64,000 nt of DNA from contig JACVTC010000054.1 in NCBI GenBank assembly GCA_016946835.1, positions 743,501 through 807,500 of the forward strand, written 5' to 3'. The position numbers and the translations under genes were made by a program. Every line of letters begins with the position of its first letter. The first letter of the stretch is position 1. The DNA comes from Neocallimastix lanati (nom. inval.) (lineage: Eukaryota > Neocallimastigomycota > Neocallimastigomycetes > Neocallimastigales > Neocallimastigaceae). This document shows, piece by piece, positions 31,226 to 42,002 of the stretch. A model generated the notes under the pieces. It had not been told where the DNA came from, searched no databases, and saw nothing but the letters and a program-made list of their open reading frames with translations.

Positions 31226-31236
31226 TTTAGGAGGAA
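31226..31236 (+). promoter_or_regulatory. Polypurine tract for plus-strand priming
   Basis: TTTAGGAGGAA lies immediately before the first base of the right LTR, the usual position of the purine-rich primer for second-strand synthesis in LTR retrotransposons. Confidence 0.75.
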
Positions 31237-31516
31237 TGTTAAAATAATATGATTTATTTATTAAAGTTTAATATTAATTATAGCTATTAATAATATATTT
31301 TATATATAAGTATTAGATTAAATATATGTATAATTTATGTATTGTATTTTGTGTATCTAATGTATTATGGCTAGATCATATAAATATATGATTGATTGCT
31401 AATGTGATACAGATATAGTTCAATCGTTTATTAGTATATGTATTACCATGTAAAAGTATATATAAAAAGTATACATCATTAATATTATTAATAATAAAGT
31501 GTTCTAAAATATAGTA
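31237..31516 (+). repeat. Right LTR of the copia element (280 bp)
   Basis: About 99% identical to the left LTR at 25530-25809 and of equal length. It starts TGTTAAAATAATATGA. It is followed, after 8 bp, by the second copy of the 134-bp flanking repeat. Confidence 0.85.
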
Positions 31517-31524
31517 TAAATAAA

Positions 31525-31658
31525 AAATTATTATCAAAAAGTGTACAACACAAAAAAAAAAAAAATCAAAATTATTCAAAACTATATAGAATATTTTTTT
31601 TTTCTATATTCCTAAAATAATAATTAAATATATGATAATAATAAATAAAGTATTAATT
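31525..31658. repeat. 134-bp direct repeat outside the right LTR
   Basis: Second copy of 25395-25528, in the same orientation at a constant offset of 6,130 bp. The last bases read TATTAATTA here and TATTAATCA in the left copy. Confidence 0.8.
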
Positions 31659-32381
31659 ATTATTATTCAATTTTTATTATTTAATTTTATTACATAATTA
31701 CTATTAATATTATTGTTTAATTATTATTCAATTATTATTTAATATCTGAAAACATATATAAATATTTTTATAAAAAAAAGAATAATTTATTTAGAAAGTA
31801 TTTGTTCAGTTTGTACCTATTTAAATCAATAATTATTAAAATACCTTTATATTTAGGATATTATATTTTTAAAAAATATGATATGCAGAGTACCTTGTAA
31901 AGTATTAAAAATATAATAGACATGATGCTCGAATTACTATGCAGAACTATATTAGTCTAAGTATAAAGATATTTTGATACCATTAATATAAGTAAGTAAA
32001 ATAGTCCTAATATCAAGTATATTTAACGGTTTGAATTTTTTTTATTATATTATTTTTAATTAATGTCTCTAAAAAATTTAAAAATGCAATATCATTTTTC
32101 TATTTTTTTTAATAATATATAATTTACATAATATTATAATTATTTTACATAAATGTTTTTAAATATTTGAAAGAATTATTAGTATGACTATATAAATTTT
32201 AAAAAAAATAATATTTAATGTATTCGATTATTATAATTATATTTATTAATTTATCGAGTTATTAGTGAAAGCTAATATTTAAATATAATTTCTTTATAAT
32301 AGTTCAAATGTATTTATATTTTAATTTTATTATATATTATAAACTAAACCATAAGTCCTAACCTTTTTTTTTTTTTTTTAA
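31659..32381. other. AT-rich intergenic DNA
   Basis: No gene seen. A few GC-richer words at 31,880-32,030 suggest decayed former repeat DNA, but nothing identifiable. Confidence 0.5.
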
Positions 32382-32560
32382 GACTGAGATTAATGAGAAG
32401 GAAGGATTATAAGGTCTACAGTATCTCCCTTAAATTTATTAGATTTTTATTGGATTCTTTGCCATACCGTGACCTCTCTCTACTCTAAGAAAGGAAAATA
32501 TGAAAGTCATTCCCTATACATCGCTTTATAAGACTGGCTTCTTTCAATAAAATATTTAAA
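32382..32560 (-). repeat. SINE-like dispersed repeat, copy B
   Basis: Aligns with copy A at 8636-8845. On the minus strand it ends CTCATTAATCTCAGTCTT followed by 15 A, which looks like a retroposed poly(A) tail. Upstream on that strand (32,600-32,900) is a GC-richer stretch with a tRNA-type B-box-like sequence. The full element may therefore extend to about 32,900, with copy A truncated at its 5' end. Confidence 0.5.
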
Positions 32561-32599
32561 AATATTTATATGTAATTTTTTTTTTTTTTTATTTAGCTA

Positions 32600-32900
32600 C
32601 GTGCATATGAACCTATATGCTAAGAATTCCCTCATAAGTATATTAATGACAGTTACTAGCGCAACTCTCTCAGGCCCACTGTTAGGACAATATCTAGTCT
32701 ATATTACTCCGGAATTTAAGAATATTATATATAAGGGGAGGGGGATATACTTACCTTTAAAAGGAAACCCTAACCACCATCTACCGTAAAACCTTTTGTT
32801 CAGGAAAAACTGGAAAATGTTCAAAGGGCGGGGTCGAACCAGGAGCCTTTTGTATGATAGTACGCGGACTAACACCCAGGATAGAACCTGGTTCAACATT
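32600..32900 (-). other. GC-richer stretch with a tRNA-like B box
   Basis: This block is clearly less AT-rich than its surroundings. On the minus strand it contains GGTTCGACCCC at about 32,838-32,828, close to the RNA polymerase III B-box consensus GGTTCGANNCC. About 31 nt upstream is a weak A-box-like TTAGTCCGCGTA. The T-arm and acceptor stem do not pair properly, so this is not an intact tRNA. It may be the head of a tRNA-derived SINE whose body and A-tail are at 32,560-32,382. The opposing 62- and 66-codon ORFs look accidental. Confidence 0.4.
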
Positions 32901-34070
32901 TATATGTTGTAATAATTTAATTAAAAATTATAATTAAATTATTAATCATTAATATTAGCTCTAACTGCTAATATTAAAGGTTTAGGAAAGAATCATACTT
33001 ACCTATGGTTCTTTCTAATTATCGAGTTTATTATAACGAACTATAATAGACGAAACACTAAAATTGATAAAGAAAAGTTTTAATTATAAAATTTGTTTTA
33101 TTAAAATAATTTATTTTATTAATTATTAGAAACTTTAAATGTTAAAACTATTATTATTATTATTATTATATTTTAATTGGTATAATAATAACTCTTGATT
33201 TCTCAAAGAGAACTCAAGAGCCTTATTTATACTTTTTGTCAAAATAAGATTAAAATCAAAAGGGGTTCTAATCTTAACAAATCTCTTATCTAGGAAAAGA
33301 CTAGAAGAAAAACCTAGATAAGTTTTTGATCGATATTCTATCTATATTGATCATCGCGTTAATTAAGTAAAACCGATTACTTTTAAGAAATAATTGGAAA
33401 AACCTTAATTAACCGATTACTTAATCTAATATAATGATCGAAAATAAAAGAATAAAATAATGAAAATTATTTCGATCATAAAATTTAAAATTAAATCTAT
33501 TTAGTTCTATTTTATAGAACTTTACATAAAAATATAAAACAATACATTAATAATAAAAATACATGATTAATAAAAAACAGAATACATGATAGAATACAGA
33601 ATACATGATAAAATACAGAATAGTGTTTTAGTTTATGATTTAATAAGTAAGAGAAAACTAAAACTAATAAATTTAATAATTAAGTGAATAATTAAATAAA
33701 TTTAATATTATTTTAAATCTATAAAAATTATTTAATTAAATAAAATTTTAATATTAAACTAAATAGATTTTTAATATGTAATTAAATAAATTATTAATTA
33801 TAATTAAGTGTATAAATGAAATATGAGTTAAATAAAAGTTATATTAATTATAACTTAACTAAGAAAATATAATTATTTTGTTGAAAATAATTATATTTTT
33901 TTACATATGTAATAGTATCATAAATTAATTTAATATTTCTATAAAATTATTTTCATATATTTATTAACACGTGATATAAAATAAATATATAAAATATTTA
34001 ATTGTTATTGGTCAAATATTTTTTTTAAATTTAAAATATTATATCCTAATAGTAAAAATACTGGATATTT
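32876..34070. ncRNA. Dense hairpin array, candidate structured RNA of unknown class
   Basis: Consecutive stem-loops, left arm/right arm: 32876-32880/32887-32891; 32894-32899/32904-32909; 32910-32922/32932-32944; 32950-32959/32967-32976; 32986-32995/33006-33015; 33026-33035/33042-33051; 33192-33198/33214-33220 with an inner TCTC/GAGA; 33245-33252/33269-33276; 33285-33294/33313-33322; 33327-33336/33344-33353; 33358-33367/33404-33413; 33434-33443/33470-33479; 33503-33510/33514-33521; 33625-33634/33655-33664; 33715-33722/33763-33770; 33864-33879/33884-33899 (16 bp, 4-nt loop). Most arms are 8-16 bp and perfect, or need only a G-U pair. I estimate only one or two 10-bp hairpins per 1.2 kb by chance at this composition. 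Strand, ends and function are unknown. It ends about 250 bp before the Efg1 start. Confidence 0.4.
33568..33623. repeat. Short tandem repeat, about 20-bp unit
   Basis: Three units of the form AATACATGAT(A)NAATACAG lie between two hairpins of the array. They differ by small changes. Confidence 0.55.
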
Positions 34071-34315
34071 TATTAAATCAAGATTTAAAATAATAAAAGA
34101 TATATATATATATATATATGTATATTTTTTTTTTTTTATTTTACAGATTATTTAATTATAAGTAAAATAGTAATAGTAAATTATAATTAATTCTTGTATA
34201 AAAATAATAAGTTTTTACTCAATTATTTAATTTTTTTTTTATAATATTTTTTATGAAAGTATACATATTATAAAAAATTATTATTAAAGTATAGTAAATA
34301 TAAATATAATAAAAT

Positions 34316-36103
34316 ATGAGTAATAATACAGAACGAGATGTTGATATTAAGAAGAAATATAATAAAAATTTCAAAAAAACACGTAAACAACAACATGTTC
34401 CGGAGGAATTGAGTAGAGATAAATTACGTAAAAAAATACGAGACATGAAGAGATTACTTAGAAGAGTATATTTAAAATATTTTTAATTATAAAGTTTATT
34501 TTATTATATAATTTATAAAAAATTAATACATTTTTAAATATGTATAAAACAATTTTTTTTTTTTTTTTTTTTAAATAATATTTATATTAAATAATTTTAT
34601 TAATAATTTAATTTATGATATTTAAATAATAATTATTTGCTATTATTTTAATTTTTAGGATAATCTTGAAGCAAATTATCGACAAGAGCTTGAACGCTCT
34701 TTAAAACATTATGAAATGGAATTTGAAAATAAATCAAAAATTAATTCAAAAATTAATATTGAAGAAAAATATTCAGAGAAGTATAAATTTGTTAAATTTT
34801 TAGGTAAAATATGAAATTGTTTTTATATATATTCATATATAAAAATGTATATATTTAATGAAAAATCTAATAATTTTTATCATTGTATATATTTATATAA
34901 AAGAATTTAAAAAAGCTATTAAAAATTTCAGACATGTAAAGAAACAATTAAATGAATTAGAAGATACTGATGCTGAAAAGCGTTTAGCTCTTGAAAAACA
35001 ATTAGAAAAATCAATCCTTGATTTGAATTATATTGAAGTAAATATATTTTATATCAAAATTTTATTTTAAATACATTTTTTTTTTATTTTTTTTTTAATT
35101 TAATAAATATATCTATTTATTATTTATTTTAGCATTTTCCAAAAGACCAAAAGTATATTTCATTATTTCCTAAAACTAAAATTACAAATGAAAATATAAT
35201 TAAAAAACGTAATTCTATAAGATTTCGTATTAAAGAAGCCGTCAAATCTGGAGAATTAGTTGATGTTAGTATTCCACGTAATAGAAATGTAGCAAGAAAA
35301 TCTCTTATAAAAGGAGTTAATGCATCAGTTAAACAAAATTTGTTAAATCGTCAAAATAAAGGTACAGTTAATATAATAATAATTTATAATTTTTTCTTTA
35401 TAAAATCTTTGGATATTTATGTATTATAAAAATATTACAAAAATGAAATTTAAACATTTATTTATTTTTATAAAATATTCTATGATATTTTTTCTATATA
35501 AAATATTTGGATATTTATGTATTATAAAATATTATTAAAATGAAATTATAACATATATTTATTTATTTAAAATATTTAATTATAAAAGGTAAAGATGAAA
35601 CAAAAGATATAGAAGATTCAACTTTGAATGATGATTTCTTTAATACTGAAAAATCTAAGGAATCTGAAAAGCAGTATGATAATAATGATGAAAATGAAGA
35701 AGAAAATGAAACTAATGATGATAATGATGATGATAATGATGATAACAATGATGATGATAATAATGATGAAAATGAAGAAGAAGAAAATGAAACTAATGAT
35801 AATAATGATGATGACAATGATGATGATAATGATGATGATAATGATGATGATAATGATGATGACAATGATGATGATAATGATGATGATAACGATGATGATA
35901 ATGATGATGATAATGATGATGACAATAATGATGATGATGATGACAATGATAATGACAATGATAATGACAATGATGATGATAATGATGATGATAATGATGA
36001 TGACAATGATGATGACAATGATGACGATGACGATGATGACGATGATGATGATGATAATGATAATAATGATAGTGGAGAAGATGAAAATGATAATAATGAT
36101 GAA

Positions 36104-36139
<36 letters not shown>

Positions 36140-36220
36140 TACGATAATTATTATAATAATAAAAAGCGTTCTCGTTCAAAAAAAATTTTACTGTCAAATA
36201 AAAAACAAAAGAAGAACTAA
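34316..36220 (+). CDS. EFG1: rRNA-processing protein Efg1 homologue with Asp/Asn-rich tail, 5 exons
   Basis: Efg1 is a nucleolar protein needed for early 18S rRNA maturation. Exons 34316-34465, 34659-34803, 34904-35037, 35133-35361 and 35589-36220 join into 429 residues. The conserved Efg1 domain spans about residues 35-190: LRKKIRDMKRLLRRDNLE, the charged helix LERSLKHYEMEFE, YKFVKFLEFKKAIKNFRH and FPKDQKYISLFP. From about residue 245 the protein is a low-complexity Asp/Asn tail built from GAT/AAT/GAC codons, then Asn, then a basic end (KKRSRSKK). The tail is encoded by a minisatellite-like (GATGATAAT)n region, which creates long but meaningless ORFs in all other frames. Family identity rests on the domain pattern and is fairly secure. 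Confidence 0.83.
35411..35575. repeat. Imperfect tandem duplication in an Efg1 intron
   Basis: GGATATTTATGTATTATAAA and about 70 nt that follow recur with a 98-bp period (35,411 and 35,509) in the last intron. The second copy contributes to the sequence just upstream of the final 3' splice site. Confidence 0.6.
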
Positions 36221-36721
36221 TTTTATGTTATAATAACATTATATTTTTTATATTTTTAATTCACTTTTTTAATACTATTTATTTATTTTAATATTCATTA
36301 TATCAAAAGTAATTGTATTTATTAAAACTTAATATAATGAATGATTTTTTATCAATTTACATATGTTGTAACCTTAATATAAATAAAAAAACTAGAAAGA
36401 TTATAGAATTTAATATTTTAAATAAAATTTTTTAATAATATAATATTAATAAAGAAAAGTTATTATTTGTTACTATTTAATTTTTTTTATTTTATTAATG
36501 TAATTATTTTTTGAAATGATTTAAAATAAATATGAATTTTTATTTATTATTTGATGTTTGTGTTAATGGATGTTTATTTAAATATATTTTATTTTATTTT
36601 ATTGTAATATAATAGTTTTATTATTTTATAAAAATTATAATAATCATAATTATTATTAAAATTATAATACTAATAAAAATGATTGTAAAAATTATAATTA
36701 TTATAATTTAATATTTGGGAT

Positions 36722-36764
<43 letters not shown>

Positions 36765-36937
36765 AAAAAAAAATAAAAAATAAATTAAAATATAATAAAA
36801 TTATATCAAAATAGGTATATTATATGAATAAAGTATAATATAAAAATCAAAATTTAAAATTATATTGTTTTTTATTTTACAAAATTTTTTTTTATTCAAA
36901 TTTTATATTAATTTCAATAAAGTATATTTAACATTTT
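36221..36937. other. Intergenic DNA between the Efg1 and CBP20 genes
   Basis: No gene seen. Contains a poly(A) run near 36,727-36,770. It holds the 3' end of the Efg1 gene and the presumed CBP20 promoter, both rightward. Confidence 0.6.
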
Positions 36938-38511
36938 ATGGCATCGATAATACAATCATTAGCAGTAAAATCTTCATATAAGGATCAACAATACCCAGTA
37001 TGTAACAGCTATAAATTAATACAAGATAAATCCTTTTTTTTTTTTTTTTTAATTTTATTTTATTTTATTTTATTTTATTTTATTTTTATTTTATTTTTTT
37101 ACACAAAGCTAAATTAGAATTATTTCTTAATAAAATTCAAAAAATCGTAACAATGAAAATAATAATATTTTTGTAACTTATTTTTTTAAATGATGAAAAA
37201 ATATTGTTGATCAATATTTAAAATGAAATGATGAAATGATAATAATATTTATAATAATAATAATAGAAAAAATGGATTAGCAATAATATTTCTTATTTCA
37301 ATTATTAATAATTTATTTAATAATTTTTAAAATAATAAAAAATAATTGTTCAAATGAAAGGGTACAGTTGAAGATCTTGTAAGAGAATTAGCTACCTCAA
37401 CTACACTTTATGTAGGAAATTTGTCATTTTATACAACAGAGGAACAAATTTATGAAATATTTTCAAAATGTGGTGAAATAAAAAGAATAATAATGGGTTT
37501 GGATAGAAATACAAAAACCCCTTGTGGTTTTTGCTTTGTTGAGTAAGTTTAGATATAATATATAATTAATATTTTATAAACCGTTATTTTGTATTATTAT
37601 AATAATTAATAAATTAATAGTTTCTCAAGCTGTTATTGTTTAATAATTAATAATATAATGTTAAATATAATGTTAAAATAAATTTTGTATATACTCATTA
37701 TTAATCTTATATATATATATATTTTTTAAATTCATAAATATTATTATGATGATATTATGTTTAAAAATTTAATAATAAATTAAGATATTATCAACACTCA
37801 GATGCACTTGATTGTTTAAAATATATTAATGGAACAAAATTAGATGAAAGAATTATTAGAACAGATTTGGATCCAGGATATCGTGATGGTAGACAATATG
37901 GTCGTGGAAAAAGTGGAGGACAAGTAATATATTTTTTTCAATATTCTATTATAATTATAGAAATTTATTAATTAAATTTAATATTGTATATTAAAATGTT
38001 AGGTTCGTGATGAATATCGTCAAGAATATGATCCAGGACGTGGTGGTTATGGTCATGAAGTTTTACGTCAAGAACAAAGAAGACGTGAACATCAACAATC
38101 AAGTTATAGAAACTATTCTAGTGTACCATCTGGAGATGGTGAATCAAGAAGTTCACATAGCAAAAGAAGTAATAATTGAAATATTGTTATAATTTTATCT
38201 TTGTTTAATTATTGAATTAATTATCATTATATAATTAAATTGTAAAATATTGTTTATATTATATTTTATTTTGAATTATATTTATTAATTAAAATATTAT
38301 TATTTTATATTAGGCCGTAAACGTGAACGTGATAATGATAGTGAAGACGAAAATACTTCAAGAAAAAGAAATGTAATTATTATTATTTTCGTATTATTAA
38401 TATATAATATAATACATTATTAATACATATAATAATTCAATTTTAATTTTAATTCATTAATAGAATCCAAGATTTAGAGAGGGTGATTCAGATGATGATG
38501 AAGATATGTGA
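36938..38511 (+). CDS. CBC2: Nuclear cap-binding protein subunit 2 (CBP20), 6 exons
   Basis: Binds the m7G cap of new RNA polymerase II transcripts together with CBP80 and supports splicing and export. Exons 36938-36997, 37361-37542, 37785-37923, 38003-38168, 38314-38372 and 38464-38511 give 217 residues. The RRM has RNP2 LYVGNL (36-41) and RNP1 CGFCFVEY (75-82), inside [17 protein letters not shown], which is near-identical to CBP20 of other eukaryotes. The cap-binding Tyr residue in the SSYKDQQYP region precedes the RRM. The C-terminal signature [20 protein letters not shown] followed by [19 protein letters not shown] is intact. An in-frame TGA right after exon 4 is avoided by splicing at AGAA|GTAATA; the protein then ends acidic (GDSDDDEDM). 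Very confident in identity; the last two exons are inferred from frame and borders. Confidence 0.95.
37037..37175 (-). repeat. Second short A-tailed repeat, copy in CBP20 intron 1
   Basis: Contains ACACAAAGCTAAATT (37,101-37,115), shared exactly with 47,496-47,510. It is followed in both places by ATTCAAAA...AATGAAAATA and preceded by a T-rich tract. Read on the minus strand, each copy ends AATTTAGCTTTGTGT followed by an AAAAT/poly(A) tail, as for a retroposed short RNA. Confidence 0.4.
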
Positions 38512-39439
38512 AATCAGTAATATATCTTATACTAATAAATTATTATCAAATTTATATTTTAATGTTTTATTAAGGATTATAATATAATTTTAAAATAATA
38601 CTAATAAAATTGATTTTTTTAAAGATATTAAATTATTATAATTGATTTATAATTTGTTCAATAATACATATTATTATAATTTATTTTTAATATTAAATAT
38701 AATTATATAATGATAAATTGTATAATATATTTAGTAATACAGATTTATTATAATTATAAAGTTTTCTTTTTTGTTAAGTATAATAAATAATTGTAATATT
38801 TATTTTTTAAATAATTTTTTTTTCTTAAAAATATTTAAATTTAAAATTGTGGTTATAATAGTTAAAATAATTTTTTTTTCTTAAAAATATTTAAATTTAA
38901 AATTGTGGTTATAATAGTTAATTTGATGTCAAGAATTTTTTTATATTGGATTATTAAAGGAAATATCAAATTTAAATTATTCTTAATTGAGGAATATAAT
39001 TTACTTCATAAAAAGTTTTAGTAAATATTTCATATAATACAATATGTAAATATTTTTTATACATAATATTTACCTTATTTATTGAAATAAAATAAAAACT
39101 AAAAATAAGAATAAAAAAAATTAAATTTTTATTGAATAGGAAACTAAATTCATTTAATAATAGATAAAATTTTTTATGATTAAAAAAAAAAGATAAGAAA
39201 AAATAAACTCTTTCTGTATATAAATACTAATAATAATTAATTTTTACAAATAAATTAGTAAAAAAGGTATAACTATTTGTATTGGTAGGAATTATATATA
39301 AAAGTCCATATAATGAAAAATTTATAAATAAAGTAAAAAGAAATATAATAAAAACATATGTTATATATGTATTTTATTATTATTATTGATATTCTTTTAA
39401 TAATATAAAATATTATTTATTAAATTAAGTGGATAATAA

Positions 39440-39479
<40 letters not shown>

Positions 39480-40473
39480 TTTTTTTTTTTTTTTTTTTTT
39501 TTTTGAAAAAAATATATAAATAATATAACCTAAAAATCCTAAAAAAAAAAAAAAAAACTAATTATTTGAATAATAATAAATATATATATATATATAAAAA
39601 TTATTATTAGAATAAAAATAAATATAAATGAAAATAAATTTATTAAATGTATTTTTTTTCAAACATTTAATTAATAAAGATGAAACAAGTTTGCTGCTGT
39701 TAAAAAAAAAAAAAAAAAAGAAAATAAATAAAGAATTATTAAATTAAAAATATTATAAGAATTAAAATAAATATAAAAAAAAAAAAATATAATAATTCAA
39801 AAATTATAATTTAAAAAATATATGAAAATATTATATTCAGTCATTTTTTTACATAAATTTTATTTTAATTTTAAAAAATGTATGTTACAATTACAATTTT
39901 GTATACAATACAAATATTATAATATATTTAAATAATTAAATATTATAATATAAATTTACAATATGTGGCTTATTTTATCCAATCATATTAAAGAATAATA
40001 ATCAATGGTGATTTTTGAAAAAAAATTATTAAAAAGTAATCTACACTACAACAATTTTAATCCCTCTTTCCATAGTCTCTATGTAAGTAATTTAGGAGTT
40101 GGAATTGATGAATGAATTATTGAATTTAATGGATGATTGTGTGTTTGTGTATCATTTCTCTCTTTTTTTTTTTTTTTATTTGAAGGAAAAAGAGAAGTGA
40201 TTTATATGTATTTATAAACAAATGCTTAATTGAATAAATTTATTTATATTATATTAATAGATAAAAATTATGGATGGAGTGGATCATTACATAATTTATT
40301 ATATTATTAATTATCCGTTATTTAAATAATGGATGACTTTAATATAATAGTGAATTTTATATTTCATTTATATTTAAATGAGTTAATATTGTAAAAAGTT
40401 CATTTAAAAGTAAAATATTTCAAAAATAATAACCACAATATCTTTTTATATAGTATTTTAATAGTCATTTAGA
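38512..40473. other. Intergenic DNA between CBP20 and eL13
   Basis: No gene seen. It holds a perfect 56-bp tandem duplication at 38.81 kb, a TTA run with poly(T) near 39,445-39,504, and the promoter of the eL13 gene just before 40,474. Confidence 0.6.
38809..38920. repeat. Perfect tandem duplication, 56-bp unit
   Basis: Two identical adjacent copies (38809-38864 and 38865-38920), each beginning AAATAATTTTTTTTTC and ending GTGGTTATAATAGTTA. The identity suggests a recent event. Confidence 0.85.
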
Positions 40474-41138
40474 ATGAGACACAACAACCAGTTACCAAAT
40501 CAACACTTCCGTAAGGACTGGCAAATTCGTGTTAGAACTTGGTTCAACCAACCAGCCCGTAAGGTTAGAAGAAGACTTAACCGTGTTGAAAAGGCTGCTA
40601 AGATTGCTCCACGTCCAGTTGATGGTTTCCTCAGACCAGCTGTAAGAGCCCAAACTCTTAAGTACAACTCCAAGATCAGAGCTGGTAAAGGTTTCACTTT
40701 AGAAGAATTAAAGGTATATTTCATGAAATTGGTAAAATAAATAAAATTGATGAAATAGGAATTAATAAGAGTAATATTTAAAATAAATAGGAAGCTGGTG
40801 TTAACCGTAATGAAGCTCGTTTCATTGGTATTGCTGTTGATCACCGCAGAAAGAACAGATCCGAAGAATCTTTACAATTAAATGCTCAAAGATTAAAGGA
40901 ATACATGTCTAAACTTATTGTCTTCCCAAAGAAGGCTGAAGCTGTTCAACTTCCAGCTGGTGCTCTTCTTCCAATTGCTAACGCCTCTCCAAGAGAAAAG
41001 GCTCGTAAGTCTATTACTAAAGACAAGAAGACTGCTTACTACACTCTTCGTAAGGCTCAATCTGATGCTTGGTTAGTTGGTATTCGTGCTAAGCGTGCTA
41101 AGGAACTTGCTGAAAAGGAAGCTGAAAAGAAGAAGTAA
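40474..41138 (+). CDS. RPL13: 60S ribosomal protein eL13, 2 exons
   Basis: Structural protein of the large ribosomal subunit. Exons 40474-40713 and 40791-41138 join at LEELK|EAGVNR to give 195 residues. The start [16 protein letters not shown], the block [61 protein letters not shown] and the basic C-terminus ([19 protein letters not shown]) are all diagnostic and closest to fungal eL13. The codons are richer in G and C (AAG, CTT, CCA, CGT) than in neighbouring genes, as expected for a highly expressed gene. The 77-nt intron shows no convincing snoRNA. Confidence 0.97.
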
Positions 41139-42000
41139 AGTGCTTAAACAAAATAGAGAAATAAAGTATAAAAGTTTAATACTAAATATATATGTTTTGT
41201 ATAAATTATAAAGTTTAGTGTTTTAAATTTTATTGAGTATAATATTATTATTAATATAAGGGTAAAATTAATAAAAAATGGAATTATAAAATTAAATTCT
41301 AAATAAGTAAAATAAAATTTTGAAGTAGAAAAACGTAAAAGAGCAAAAGATCGTTAATTTAGAAATTGGGAAGAAATATAATTATTAAAAGCATCATTAT
41401 AAAATCTTATCTAATGAAGAAATTTAAATATAAAATGGATAAAGCATTATTCGTGAAAAATTTTAATAAATATGAAGACAAACTGGAATTTATTAAAAAA
41501 TAGTTTTTTAAAGGAGATTTAAAAACCATGATTGTTAGTAAATGTTATCAAATATATATATTTTTACATTCTATGTTAAAGGTTTTTAAATTTTATATTA
41601 AATTATATTTAATATAAAGTGATATTTAATTATTATTTCATAAAATAATATGAATAATTATAAGTATATGTAATAATATTTCATTATAATTATATCATGA
41701 TATGTAATATGTTAAAATGAATGTGATATTTTATTAAGAATATTAAAGCTACTAATAATTATAATTTAATAAGAAAAATTAAAAATATAATTCTTTTTTT
41801 TTTATGTAAGATATTTATAAATGAAATTATAATATTGTATTAATAAATATTTTTTTGAGATATTTCATTAGTAAAATTTATAAATAATTAATAATTCAGT
41901 ATCTAAAATTTAATTTATAAAAAATAACTATTTTAGTACTTTATTAATTAAATCTTTTTTAAAAATTAAGAGGATAATATATTATTTTAATATTTTTTAT
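41139..42000. other. Intergenic DNA downstream of eL13
   Basis: No intact gene. Around 41,320-41,530 the composition is less AT-rich and purine-rich with many stops, possibly a decayed coding or repeat remnant that I cannot identify. Confidence 0.5.
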
Positions 42001-42002
42001 AT

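Larger units (their letters stand above)
25530..31516 (+). mobile_element. Degenerate Ty1/copia LTR retrotransposon
   Basis: Two 280-bp LTRs enclose gag, protease, integrase, reverse transcriptase and RNase H in Ty1/copia order (integrase before RT). A polypurine tract (TTTAGGAGGAA) directly abuts the right LTR. The coding region has several stops and frame changes, so the copy cannot be autonomous as it stands. An Asn-rich spacer of about 1.1 kb and a small inverted-repeat insertion lie between integrase and RT. Confidence 0.93.

Noticed and set aside
32821-32905. A tRNA gene on the minus strand
   Set aside because: A B-box-like sequence is present, but the T-stem and acceptor stem do not pair and the A-to-B spacing is short; kept only as a tRNA-like SINE head.
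32748-33005. U1 snRNA, from two occurrences of ATACTTACCT
   Set aside because: The conserved U1-70K loop (AUCAYGAAG type) is absent and one copy sits in a hairpin loop; the word is also just the complement of a 5' splice site.
35563-36233. Several long ORFs in other frames over the Efg1 tail (Ser-, Met/Ile- and His/Tyr-rich)
   Set aside because: All arise from the GAT/AAT repeat that encodes the Asp/Asn tail; only the Efg1 frame continues a conserved domain through spliced exons.
40714-40790. Box C/D snoRNA in the eL13 intron
   Set aside because: A TTGATGA resembles box C, but there is no box D near the other end and the intron is only 77 nt.
41320-41530. A decayed gene downstream of eL13
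   Set aside because: Composition is slightly less AT-rich but every frame has many stops and no recognisable motif.
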